DNA of 64,000 nucleotides from Ariolimax columbianus (Eukaryota > Mollusca > Gastropoda > Stylommatophora > Arionidae). The stretch spans positions 31,135,921-31,199,920 of the forward strand of contig JAVGWX010000025.1 in the NCBI GenBank assembly GCA_036924085.1. The letters are read 5' to 3'. Position numbers and translations under genes: made by a program. Below the pieces are notes generated by a model that did not search any database, was not told the DNA's origin, and saw only the letters and a list, made by a program, of their open reading frames with translations. This document shows positions 55,060 to 64,000 of this stretch, one piece after another (position 1 is the stretch's first letter; every line of letters begins with the position of its first letter).

Positions 55060-56095
55060 AAGCAACAAGCATGTAAAATACAATAAATATAAAATTTATA
55101 GAAGTTCTAAAGGAATTAGGTGTAGATGGGATCAAGACGCAGAGCAGCGCTTGAGCTGCAGTGGTCTGCGACCCATAGCTGACTGCTAGAGTCAGGGCCA
55201 GCATACCAGAGCTGCCAACATGCTTCTACACCTCCACGTGGTGATCCTGGATAACAGGCTGCAGCAGGGCAGACTGGCTAAGGAGAAGGGATCGAAGAGG
55301 GAATGCTAACCCGGTACTCAAAAAATGCTTCTGAAGTCGGATGTGTTGGACCGAAAGGTGCAAATATCGCAGTCAATCTGTAAACTACGACACAACGCAT
55401 TCCGTTCTCTGGACTACATTCTGCTACTTAAGCCCTATCAGGGTTTGGTTGCGGGAGATTGAGAACGAACGCAGAAGAAGAAGAAGAAGGTGTAGATAAA
55501 AATCGCAAATCTGCATAAGGGCCTATGTTAGGTGACCTGATAACATGTCTTTAATATTTTGACCAAAAAACTCTGAAACTGAATGTTCATATTTTAGAAC
55601 AATCAACCTAATGAGCCACATTATCATGACACTGCTTAAAATTATACAGGAGCGAACTAGATGTAGAGTCAACACGAAGTTCAGGATGAAAAGTTTGCAT
55701 TTAGACAACTGCGGAAGAAGGGAAGCAATATTCTTTATAAGGGCATTAGCAGAAAAATATATTGAAATACAGAAAAACATGTAAATGTGCTTTACAGACT
55801 ACAAAAAGAGTCCAGCGAAGGAAATGATATGTCTGGAAAATGTAGGTATGGATGGAAAAGACACAAGAATACTCCTGTAATGAAAGCAAACTTCCACAGT
55901 ATAGAATATGTATAGATGTCAAAATAGGAGTGCGACATGGATGGATACTGTCCCCTAGCCTGTTTAACATTTGCACAGAACAAATTATTTAGCAGACAGA
56001 GGATGTGCCATGACTCATTATCGTTGGAGCATCAATAAATAATCTCAAAGTCAGGTGTAAGGATTAGACATTAACACTGAAAAAATATGGTAATA
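55060..56095 (+). mobile_element. LINE RT fragment, interrupted by SINE copy 3
   Basis: Before the SINE: FIEVLKELGVD (55090-55137). After it: FRTINLMSHIIMTLLKIIQERTR, CGRREAIFFIRALAEKYIEIQKN, MCFTDYKKS, LENVGMDGKDTRIL and the LSPSLFN-like region, in one LINE RT order. It is cut at 56095 by LINE A copy 3. Confidence 0.75.
55138..55487 (+). mobile_element. SINE with (GAA)n tail, copy 3
   Basis: 350 bp, flanked by a perfect 10-bp duplication 'aggtgtagat' at 55128-55137 and 55488-55497. Same family as 5000-5343 and 5492-5851. The tail is (AGA)n. Confidence 0.9.
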
Positions 56096-56099
56096 AACT

Positions 56100-56700
56100 A
56101 CTTCTTCTTCGTACGCTGTCAGACGTCAACTTGTATTTGTTCGAAGAAAGCAGCTGTCATCCTGAGGCTGTCAACACTGCCATAGAGCTTGTCTAGTGTT
56201 GCCACTGGTGATGGCCACATGTGCTTTCTCTGGTCCTCGTATGTCGTGCAATTTTGCAGCAGATGTTCAGCGGTCATTTTCCATGTACCACAGGTGCATT
56301 CGTCAGTGCCACCTATCTTCAGTTTATTGAATAGGTGGTACCTCAGTCTGTTGTGGCCTGTGTGGAGTCTGAAGACCACGACCTGCTTTCTTCGGTTCAG
56401 CTGGTAATAGGCATCATTTTTTGTGTAACCAGTGTGTTCTGTTTCCCATTTGGCCATGTATCTGGCCCTAATAAACCTTTTGAACTCTTCGTAGGTCACA
56501 CTAGAATCTAGTTGTGGTAGTCTTACACCTTCTTTTGCCAGCCTGTCTGCCTCCTCGTTGCGTTGGATGTCACAGTGGGATGGAACCCACTGTACCACTA
56601 CTCTTTTTGGTGCGGACTGCTGGCATAGTTGACAGAGTACTGCTCTTAAATCATTAAGTTCAGTATTTTTCTGGCTTTTTAGTGCTGGGCAAAATTCCAA
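56100..56700 (-). mobile_element. LINE family A copy 3
   Basis: Open from 56700 to 56119: NTELNDLRAVLCQLCQQSAPK, WVPSHCDIQRNEEADRLAKEG (RNase H His/Asp motif), NDAYYQLNRRKQVVVFRL, and ECTCGTWKMTAEHLLQNC. The tail GTCTGACAGCGTACGAAGAAG is at 56102-56123. Upstream RT is absent. Confidence 0.85.
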
Positions 56701-56939
56701 TGAATGTTAAAATTCTACCCAATCTATTTATGGGATCCTTGCCAGTGCTACAGAGTTCGTGCATTGTGCTGAAATTCTCCAAAAATTTGGAGAAGAACAG
56801 ACCACTTGTTAAACCATGTGCAATGACATTGATTCTTCGACTAAACTAAACTAATTGAGAATATTGATTTATTTTTCACTTTATCTGTTGTCAAAATGAT
56901 TCTGGAGCTTGCTGTGTATTTTTAGTTGATACGTTTAGT

Positions 56940-57060
56940 TTTTCTTTCTCTCCCCCTGGATATCATCCTTGTGGAGGCACAACCAAACAAACAAGCTGGA
57001 TTTAGAGAAACATACAGAATACTAGATCACTTAACAACCTGCTGTAATCTGTTCGAAAGG
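56940..57060 (+). mobile_element. short LINE RT remnant
   Basis: Reads QPNKQAGFRETYRILDHLTTC, matching the 'eQAGFRxxrSTxDhixtL' RT motif. A 62-base antisense SINE remnant follows at 57065-57126. Confidence 0.5.
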
Positions 57061-57064
57061 GCAT

Positions 57065-57126
57065 AAGAGCACCAAACAGCTTGACTGCGATATTTGCACC
57101 TTTCGGTTCGACACATCCGTCTTCAG
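57065..57126 (-). repeat. SINE remnant
   Basis: Antisense match to the SINE segment 'gatgtgttggaccgaaaggt' through 'gcagtcaagctg'. Confidence 0.7.
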
Positions 57127-57304
57127 CAGTGTGAAAACTATGATCACAGTGTACAAACAATCATTACCTTGTACAAAATATAATTACATTAAATTTCACA
57201 TATTTTCTAGCAAACTTTATCATATTAAGGTAATAAATTAAAAAAACTCTAGTTTGGATGTTTTGAATATGTTTTGACTTATTTGTGTTTTCTATTTTTC
57301 CTAG

Positions 57305-57413
57305 TTATCAGAAACAGATCATTCATACTGTCACAGAAACCAAACCAGAAATCTGGGGAGACTGTAACCCAAATTGGGAATCAACACAGATAAAACAGGA
57401 GCTAGATTATCAG
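57305..57413 (+). CDS. candidate exon with IKQE motif
   Basis: 109 nt between a strong acceptor (pyrimidine-rich 'gttttctatttttcctag') and donor GTATAT. After one phase base it reads YQKQIIHTVTETKPEIWGD and ends STQIKQELDYQ, phase 0. IKQE fits psi-K-x-E. It joins the exon at 54578-54626 and the exon at 60184-60258 without a frame change. No domain is recognised; such linker exons are common in N-termini of zinc-finger regulators (family impression). Confidence 0.5.
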
Positions 57414-57776
57414 GTATATATATTCAGGATCATTTTGTCGTTACGCTCCGTGTGAAAAATAAGCCACCAAAACAGCTGGTCATCACTCAGGAAGTCTGTA
57501 TCCAAGCGCTTACAATGGTGGTTTCTGTAGCAATGCATTTATGTGATGAGATTGCTAGCTCCATGCACAACTTACTTTTGTTGCTTTTTACATGCTTGGA
57601 TGGTGAAAATCAGTGTATTCTTTAAATGTATATATATACTATTTTTCTTCAATTCTTGTGAGTACATTTTTTTCCCATTTAAGAATCTCTACAATTGTCT
57701 TGCAATTAGTTATGTCTTCTTTCTACATAACAAAAAGTCTTCTGATGTCAAGTAGGTGCGTTTCATGCACATTTTC

Positions 57777-58495
57777 TTCTTCTTCTTCTTCTGCGTACGC
57801 AGTCAGACAGTAACCATTATTTTTTCGAAACAAGCGGCGGTCATCCTGAGACTCTCGCCACTGCCATAGAGCTTGTCTTGCAGTTCCACTGGCAATGGCC
57901 ACATCTGCTCTCTCTGATCCTCGTATGTCGGGCAGTTCTGCAGCAGATGTTCAGTGGTCATTTTACCAGTACCGCACGGGCATTCGTCGGTACACCCTAT
58001 CTTCAGTTTGTTGAATAGGTGGTACCTCAGTCTGTTGTGGCCAGTGCGAAGTCTGAAGACAACGACCTGCTCTCTTCGGTTCAACTGGTAATAGGCATCG
58101 TTTTTGGTGTAACCAGTATGTTCGGTTTCCCATTTGGACATGTATCTGGCTTTGATAAGCCGTTTTGACTCTTCGTACGTCATACTGGTATCTGTTTGTG
58201 GTAGCCTTGCACCTTCTTTTGCCAGTCTGTCTGCCTCCTCGTTGCCTTGGATGTTGCAGTGTGACGGAATCCACTGTACCACCACCCTTTTTGGTGCAGA
58301 CTGCTGGCACAGTTTGCAGAGTGCTGCTCTTAAGTCATTAAGCTCAGTGTTTATCTGGCTTTTTAGCGCTGTGACTACGGCGAGAGCATCTGTCAGCAGG
58401 ACTATATGGCTCTCATTTTCACTGTGTGTTACCATTTCTTCCACTGCCGCCCTCAGTGCCTCTGCCTCTGCATGCACATTTTGATTGCGCACATT
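57777..58495 (-). mobile_element. LINE family A copy 4 (longest)
   Basis: An open frame of 229 codons (58492-57803) begins NQNVHAEAEALRAAVEEM, which holds the catalytic Glu of RNase H. It then has SHIVLLTDALAVVTAL (Asp), VVQWIPSHCNIQGNEEADRLAKEG, YYQLNRREQVVVFRLRTGHNR and ECPCGTGKMTTEHLLQNCPTYED. The tail is GTACGCAGAAGAAG. This is an almost complete RNase H domain plus the C-terminal Cys/His region; RT and endonuclease are missing (5' truncation). Confidence 0.87.
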
Positions 58496-58499
58496 TGGT

Positions 58500-59030
58500 A
58501 GAGAAAGTTCCCATCAGGTTACAATATTTTCACATCATTTGTTTAGTTCATTTGATCCCTTATGATCATTCAGAATGTTTTCTAAATAATTTGCAATAAG
58601 AAGCCACGTTTAAAGGACACGTTGTGTATGAAGAAGAGCAGGAAAATAGATTGACAGGCCAAAACTTTGACATTAATGATGCAAATGACCGTTGTTGGAG
58701 AAAATACCCAATTCCATATTTTCCCGCAAAGTAACAATATAGAATATTACATAATCTAAGAAAGAAAGAAACCTACATTTGTCAAGCATTGCAATTGAAG
58801 GCCAGATAAATTGCAATATTTTGGGCTAGAAGAAAGATTTTTCAAAGGCACGAGAGGCTAAGGTGATATGCTTCTGTATCGCAGTGTATTTTCGTCAAGA
58901 CATTAAACAATTATTTGTGCAAAACTTTCAAAAGAAACTGATTAACTTTCAGATACACTTGATTGAAGTAAGGAAAAGAAGAAACTATTAGTTCAGGCAA
59001 ATTAGAAACGCTGATGAAACCCAGGTTTGG
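58500..59030. other. AT-rich interval, nothing recognised
   Basis: No exon pair, LINE motif or tandem repeat was recognised. Confidence 0.4.
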
Positions 59031-59039
59031 GGCCAAAGA

Positions 59040-59190
59040 TGCATTACAGTGAATGAGCTGACAGCAGCCAGCGACTTATAGTCGGCTGCTTGCAACAGAG
59101 TTAGCAAACCAGAGCTGATTAAGACTATTCTGCCTCTAGGTGGTGTTCCTGGATACAAACTGTAGCCTTGAATCCTGGCTAAGTATCAAC
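59040..59190 (+). repeat. second SINE subfamily, 5' part
   Basis: Shares 'cagtgaatgagctgacagcag' and following blocks with 61322-61600. The general layout also resembles the SINE at 5000-5343 ('tcctggatacaaactgtag' versus 'tcctggataacaggctgcag'). Confidence 0.55.
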
Positions 59191-59204
59191 CAACAATGGA
59201 AGGC

Positions 59205-59430
59205 AAATCTGGTCCCAAAAATGCTGTGCTGAAATAAATACTTTGGCCACATCAAGTAACAAAATAGTATGGAAAAAACTATACTGGATGGTATGGTACC
59301 TGGAGAACAAGGCAGAGACCAACCAAGAAGAAGATGGCCATATGACATCAAAGATGGTGTAATGGAGATGGGAGAACTGGCTAAAGATCAAGAGAGTAAC
59401 TGTGACAGAGCAATGCTGAGCAAATAAAGA
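59205..59430 (+). mobile_element. LINE C-terminal fragment
   Basis: Reads KTILDGMVPGEQGRDQPRRRWPYDIKDGVMEMGEL, the 'Gkr.RGRPrrRWxDdIK' end of many LINE proteins. A LINE-A-like tail remnant (gatgtctgactgtgtacgatgaagaag) lies at 59568-59605. Confidence 0.6.
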
Positions 59431-60183
59431 GAATTGTAGCTTTCTATGTTTTGTATTTGAAGTGCTCAAATTAAGTGTGCGTCGTATAATCTTTGGTGTC
59501 TTAGATTTGTTGAAATAAGGTGTATATGTATGGGGGAGGTGGTAAGTGGTTATGAATGAAATGTCAAAGGTTGATGTCTGACTGTGTACGATGAAGAAGA
59601 AGAAGAATGAACTGTCAGATATTATTAATTTTGGTGTGATCTCAAACCACAAAGTGTGTCCAATACTGATGTGTAGCATTCACACATTAGTCTCTATTTC
59701 AGCATGCTATGTTCCCATATGGATACAGAGACTCCTTATTGGAGAGGTGTACAAGCATAGTAGACTAGTGAAAGTAAATGGTTACTTTGGTAGACGAACC
59801 ATACTAAATAAGAGATATCAGTGTAATTGATGAATAAATGAACCACATATTGTAGGAGTGTGAAATCAAATGGATATCAGTCATGGAGGGGAGCCTGAGA
59901 CGACATAGCAAGAGTATGTATAGTTAATAACATTTTCCAATGGCAGGCAAAGATGATGACAATGTTACACTAATGTTGTGATATGTGATACCATATGGCT
60001 TTAAAGTCTTATAATATCAAGCATGAGCCATGTGTCCAGTCTTTTCACATTTTCTGAAAACCACTGAGTACCCGTGGATCTGCCCAGAGTGCTGTTATGA
60101 TGATGATGATTCTGTATAACATAACAAATTGAAACAGACAGAACTGGACAAATGCTTCATTCTATGCACATATTTATTCACAG

Positions 60184-60258
60184 GCTGCAGTATGTACAGA
60201 AAGGACGTATCCATTTCTGCGGGATCTTATCAAACTGGAACAGAAACCAGATTGTACT
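60184..60258 (+). CDS. candidate exon with IKLE motif
   Basis: 75 nt, phase 0 at both ends, between acceptor 'catatttattcacag' and donor GTGAGT. It reads AAVCTERTYPFLRDLIKLEQ and ends KPDCT. IKLE fits psi-K-x-E. It joins 57305-57413 upstream and 63462-63527 downstream in frame. Confidence 0.5.
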
Positions 60259-60322
60259 GTGAGTTACCTTTCTTTGTTTTATTTTTCATCATAAAATATT
60301 AAGATATATATATATCTTGGTA

Positions 60323-60636
60323 TGAACAGACAAGAGCAAACTGTTGTGTTGCGCCTTAGAACAGGACACAACCGACTCCGCAGCCACATGTACACAAAAA
60401 TGAAGATTGGCAACTCAGCCATATGTACATGCGGACAGGCGCCCCAGACAGCAGAGCACATACTACAAAACTGCCCCGAATATGATATACAGAGAAAATC
60501 TCACTGGCCCATAGAAACAACAATGGAAGAGAAACTTTATGGACCTGTATGTGAACTACAAAAGACAGCGAAGTTTATACAAGAGACAACATTGCAGATA
60601 TAGACAATATTTTAAAGCGAACGAAAGAAGAAGAAG
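60323..60636 (+). mobile_element. RNase-H-type LINE 3' end with 11-bp target duplication
   Basis: 'atatcttggta' at 60312-60322 and 60637-60647. Reads NRQEQTVVLRLRTGHNRLRS, ICTCGQAPQTAEHILQNCPE and ends at TLQI, then the GAAAGAAGAAGAAG tail. 5'-truncated just before NRQEQ; the same family as 3175-3337. Confidence 0.88.
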
Positions 60637-60649
60637 ATATCTTGGTAGT

Positions 60650-61010
60650 AATATAGACAAGTAGGAGAGACAGATAAAGATATAAGAATACAAAAGGCAG
60701 GTGGAGCTTTTGCTGTATTGGAACATTTATGGATGTCAAAAGAAATCTAGTCCAACTGAAATTTCTAAATCTCTAAAGTAAAATCAATCTTTCTATATGT
60801 TCCAGAAAATATGGAGAACTACACAAACAACAACTAAAATGATCCAGGCTTTGATAGATTGGGGACTCAACACACTAAAGAAACCAGCTGACAACATTTT
60901 AAGACAGTCTCTGTTCCAGAGTACAATAGAAAAGGGAGATAGAGGGGAGACTAAAACAGACATTGACAAGAAAGTTTGAGACAGACAAGTTGGATAGGGA
61001 AGATATGGAA
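60650..61010 (+). mobile_element. LINE RT remnant into which 60323-60636 is inserted
   Basis: Frames give DKDIRIQKAGGAFAVLEHLWMSKEI, matching the 'dIxxRIgkAxxaFxxLxxiWxSkxI' post-RT segment, and later degraded pieces. The other side of the insertion is too diverged to place. Confidence 0.5.
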
Positions 61011-61321
61011 TGAGAGTTCTGAAATGTAGGGCACAGGGCAGAAGGATGTGACATATATTTGTTTAAGACTTGTTCTCCATAGGTAACAGAAAGTATTTGA
61101 TTGATTAATATTGTATTTGTAAACAATCATAGCTTTGATGTATTCTGTGTGATGGTAGGTTGGTTACTGATCCAGCGACCTATGGGCTCCTGCCTTGTAT
61201 GATAAGAACAGACTTTAGATTTAAGTGCTACTACCAAGTAAAAATCTGTTTTTCTCCCATCATCATTTTCTATCATCAATACTCATCATCACTCATTGAA
61301 AGAAACAGGAGTCAAATATGC

Positions 61322-61600
61322 AGCAGTGAATGAGCTGACAGCAGACAGTGTCTCATAACTGCTCTCTTGCATCTGGGTCAGCCCTATTACGTCTCCAAGT
61401 TGTGGCCCTTGAAACAGACTACTCTAGTGTAGTCTGACTCAGAGATCAGGGGTTGCACAGGAGGGCAAATAGTACCCAAAAAAAGCCAGCTGATATTGGA
61501 TGTGATAGGCCAATAAGTGGTCGATATCACAGCCTTGGTGTAAACTACAACATAATGTCACATCATCCTTTTCAGGTCGAATGCTAAAGAAGAAGAAAAT
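61322..61600 (+). repeat. second SINE subfamily, fuller copy with GAAGAAGAA tail
   Basis: Same opening block as 59040-59190. The end runs 'ggatgtgataggcc', 'tcgatatcacagcc', 'gtgtaaactacaac', then 'aagaagaagaaaat', in the same order as the end of the main SINE family. Confidence 0.6.
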
Positions 61601-61686
61601 AACTGAGCACCTGTTATCTACCTTAAAGTACAGTGATGTCTGCTCTGTTAACATAACATAATAGCATTTGTCTTGAACTTGGTTTA

Positions 61687-62160
61687 ACTCATTCAGTCCC
61701 ACGAGCCGATACATTAGCTTCTGGTTTTTTTCCAGAAAGCCTAGGAGCCGATATATCGGCTTTTGCGACTGTGTTCACAAAATCAGATTTCTCATAAATT
61801 TTTCACTTTTGATTATTGGCGGAAGTCCAAATTTGTACTTTTCATTTCGGAAGAGTTAGCAGGGGTTTCATTGAAAAAATGTTTATTTTCGTACTTGAAT
61901 ACCATAATTTATATTTATAGGGGAGCCTTGAATCTAACTAATATCCCTTCAGCCAGACCAAATACAATTTTTACAGTGCAAGCTTGGTAATAGATAGATT
62001 ATATTATTGATAACTGTAGGCATTATAAAGATATAGATCATTCTGATAGCGCAATTTCAATTTCTTTATCTAGTCTTAGTTCTAAGTCGAGCGATGAAAG
62101 TGAAACTAAATCTACTGACGAGGGGGCTGAGTCCTCTTTTTTCTCAAGCACAGTCATGCT
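61687..62160 (+). repeat. possible 5' end of a different piggyBac-like element
   Basis: Starts at TTAA followed by CTCATTCAGTCCCACGAGCC, has the palindrome GCCGATATATCGGC at 61748-61761, and at 62040-62150 reads SAISISLSSLSSKSSDESETKS, an acidic/Ser-rich segment like the N-terminus of piggyBac transposases. No core domain follows, and no partner end was found, so it is a relic at best. Confidence 0.4.
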
Positions 62161-62840
62161 AGTTTGTGTAATATAAATAGGTGTGTGTATATATATATAT
62201 ATATTGAATACATCATTCTTTCTGGGTGTGTGTATTTTGTAAAGACACACACTAATGTTGATTGGGAATTTTTTAAGCACGTTCTAAACTTCACATGTCT
62301 TCAGTAAAATGCAAATACCGTGGGAAAAAACAGTACCAAATTAGGTGTAACTTTCAGAACATCTTTCCTTGTGCATTACTGTCAAAAGAAAGTTGTTATG
62401 ATATTTGTGTATTGTTTAGAGCTGAATAATATGTTGATAAGGGGAAAAATTGTTTTCATGATTTAAAAAACCAACGATTATGCAACTATAATCCCTCATA
62501 CACAAATGTTCATCTCCATTTGTAAAATATGTGTATTCAGTTGTATTCTGGTCTTAATTTTGAACAGTTTGGTATATAATATGTGTTATTTCCATGAAGT
62601 TTTATAAATAGATCACAACTAAGTGATACTGTGTGGAGTTTTACATAAGAAAAAATTAGAAACATTAAGTGAAATAAGAATGCAATGTCCTTGACTTCGT
62701 GATCTAATTGTCACAATTCGAGCAGGGTAAGATGGTTACAGGACATTATTTCCGTTTGGTCTGTAAGAACCATGTTTTTCTTTTCAATTTTGCTTGTTTG
62801 TGGAGCATAGGATCACCACTGTAGATGGCTCCTTAAAGGT
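62160..62840. other. AT-rich interval with a short (TA)n run
   Basis: A (TA) run at about 62189-62204; otherwise nothing recognised. Confidence 0.4.
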
Positions 62841-62845
62841 AGCAT

Positions 62846-63121
62846 GTGACAAAGCACTTTGTGTGTTCTTGTAGTGGGGACAGTGGATGTATTCTTTCCT
62901 TAATAACAGGCCATGTAAACCATACAGGGAATGAGGCCATCACTGTTCTACTCAAAGACGCTGTTGTGGCCAAGGTGGTAGAGGACACAAAATGTTTGAG
63001 TGGCTCATGGACAGAGCTCCACAATCAATCTAGCAACCAAAATCTATTCAGCTCCCAGTATATGAAAGGTCTTCAGCAAATGTCCGGAGCTAGCCCGTCC
63101 TCTTCTTTTTCGATCAATTGA
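62846..63121 (+). other. open frame of unknown nature (91 codons)
   Basis: An open frame with balanced composition reads HVNHTGNEAITVLLKDAVVAK and later SGSWTELHN. It stands between two candidate exons and begins near an AG after 'gtgttcttgtag', but the frame continues before that AG and no donor was found in phase. It could be an exon, a retroelement piece or chance. Confidence 0.25.
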
Positions 63122-63129
63122 TGCTATGC

Positions 63130-63420
63130 TTCTATTCCGATGAGGCCCACAACGGAGACTATGTTTCAGATCTTCACCGGTCCCGCACAGCTTTTTGAGC
63201 ATGGTCGCTCCCCCAGGCCAGACTGCCTCTCTGCCCCTACAACTCTATCCAGTTTACTTTATGTTTGCCTTGAGCTCCCTTCTCCATGTGTGTTTTGGTC
63301 AACCTCTTACTCTCTTTAGCTTCCTTTGATGCTTGGTAGGGAGCAGTAGTTATTTTCCTTGCTTTCAAGTATCACACCCTGGATCCATGTTGGTCTCTGC
63401 AAAATAATGAATGTTTCTTG
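63130..63420 (-). mobile_element. LINE C-terminal remnant, antisense
   Basis: The minus strand near 63290-63270 reads TKTHMEKGAQ, comparable to the 'xHTWRREL' region in the antisense LINE at 39250-39861. Weak and short. Confidence 0.4.
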
Positions 63421-63461
63421 TTACATGTGTGCTGACATGTTTCACCTCTTATACTTGCCAG

Positions 63462-63527
63462 ACCACCAGTGAACATGCTAACATCCCTTCTATAACAGTC
63501 ACTATGAAAGAGGAATTTAAGGTCGAG
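63462..63527 (+). CDS. candidate exon with MKEE and FKVE motifs
   Basis: 66 nt, phase 0 at both ends, between acceptor 'cacctcttatacttgccag' and donor GTAAGC. It begins TTSEHANIPSITV and ends TMKEEFKVE. Both MKEE and FKVE approximate psi-K-x-E. It is the last of four phase-compatible exons on this strand; the next exon was not found before the window ends. Confidence 0.5.
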
Positions 63528-64000
63528 GTAAGCCATGAGCTGAGATAATTTTATACCACTAGACTTCAGCAGGTCAGGTTGTCCATTACTGATATCTATG
63601 TCATCTCTGACAGTCAATATTCAAGACTTTGATATTTTGTGTTATGCAAAGCCAACATCACCACACTCCAGGCTGAGCAATAGGCTCTCAGCAATTCATC
63701 AAGGATGGTGGATACTGATGGCTTCTGTGGCTTGCTGGTTGTCATCATCCATCCATCTGGTTTCCCTCTCTGTTTGATTCCAAACTACTGCAGTCTGTGG
63801 ATTGCCGGATCATCAATTACAGTGTCATCTTCCAACAGGCATCCGTTTAAAAATGTCATCAGTGAAAGAAAAGTGGAGAACAAATCCTATAATTGATACA
63901 ATACAAATACAATTTACACATGCTTCCCACTTGAAGAAAATAACACTTCTTAGATCTGATAGAAAACATTATCAGCATTGGTTAACAAACAATCAGACAA

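Overview
The window is animal (metazoan) nuclear DNA. It has spliced genes with GT-AG introns, a TGEKPYKC-type C2H2 zinc-finger array, a PRDM-like zinc knuckle, a TATA promoter, many non-LTR retrotransposons (RTE-like, L2/CR1-like and RNase-H-bearing types), SINEs with target-site duplications and TTAA-flanked piggyBac elements. There are no operons, ribosome binding sites or prokaryotic genes. The repeat mix suits a lophotrochozoan such as a mollusc, but that is an impression and was not tested. Host exons are small islands in a repeat-dense region. Layout: 0-12.5 kb is decayed repeats: zinc-finger and DDE/mariner transposase relics, a tRNA-like SINE, a 131-bp tandem array built from LINE coding sequence, two opposed (GAA)n-tailed SINEs, and an almost full-length antisense RTE-like LINE. 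12.5-16 kb holds a minus-strand zinc-finger exon with about nine good fingers, whose 3' side decays into a 33-bp 'half-finger' array, next to a ~1-kb 24-bp minisatellite. 17-27 kb holds two whole piggyBac elements: one with an intact 567-aa transposase inserted inside a LINE endonuclease domain, the other frameshifted and in opposite orientation. 24-36 kb is a head-to-tail duplicated block carrying two copies each of two minus-strand exons; one of them encodes a C-x2-C-x7-C-x2-H knuckle like the one that precedes the PR/SET domain in PRDM proteins. 37-40 kb is LINE debris. 39.9-46.1 kb is the most striking unit: a ~6.2-kb putative DNA transposon with imperfect terminal inverted repeats, a TATA promoter, a non-coding first exon and three coding exons that join in frame into a ~1105-aa DDE-like protein. 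46-54 kb is nested retrotransposons, including a 3.35-kb LINE with a 5' inversion (twin-priming architecture) and a 12-bp target duplication inside an L2-like LINE. 54.5-63.5 kb holds four small plus-strand exons in compatible phase, each carrying a psi-K-x-E (SUMO-acceptor-like) motif, interleaved with LINE and SINE insertions; they may be the N-terminal part of a regulator whose remainder lies beyond the window. How the parts relate: the minus-strand knuckle exons and the zinc-finger exon could belong to one PRDM/zinc-finger-type gene, but no PR/SET exon was found between them and the splice phases do not join directly, so this is only a hypothesis. The transposons are unrelated to the host genes except as insertions in their introns. 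All calls come from reading the sequence and translations; family names are from recognition, without a database search.
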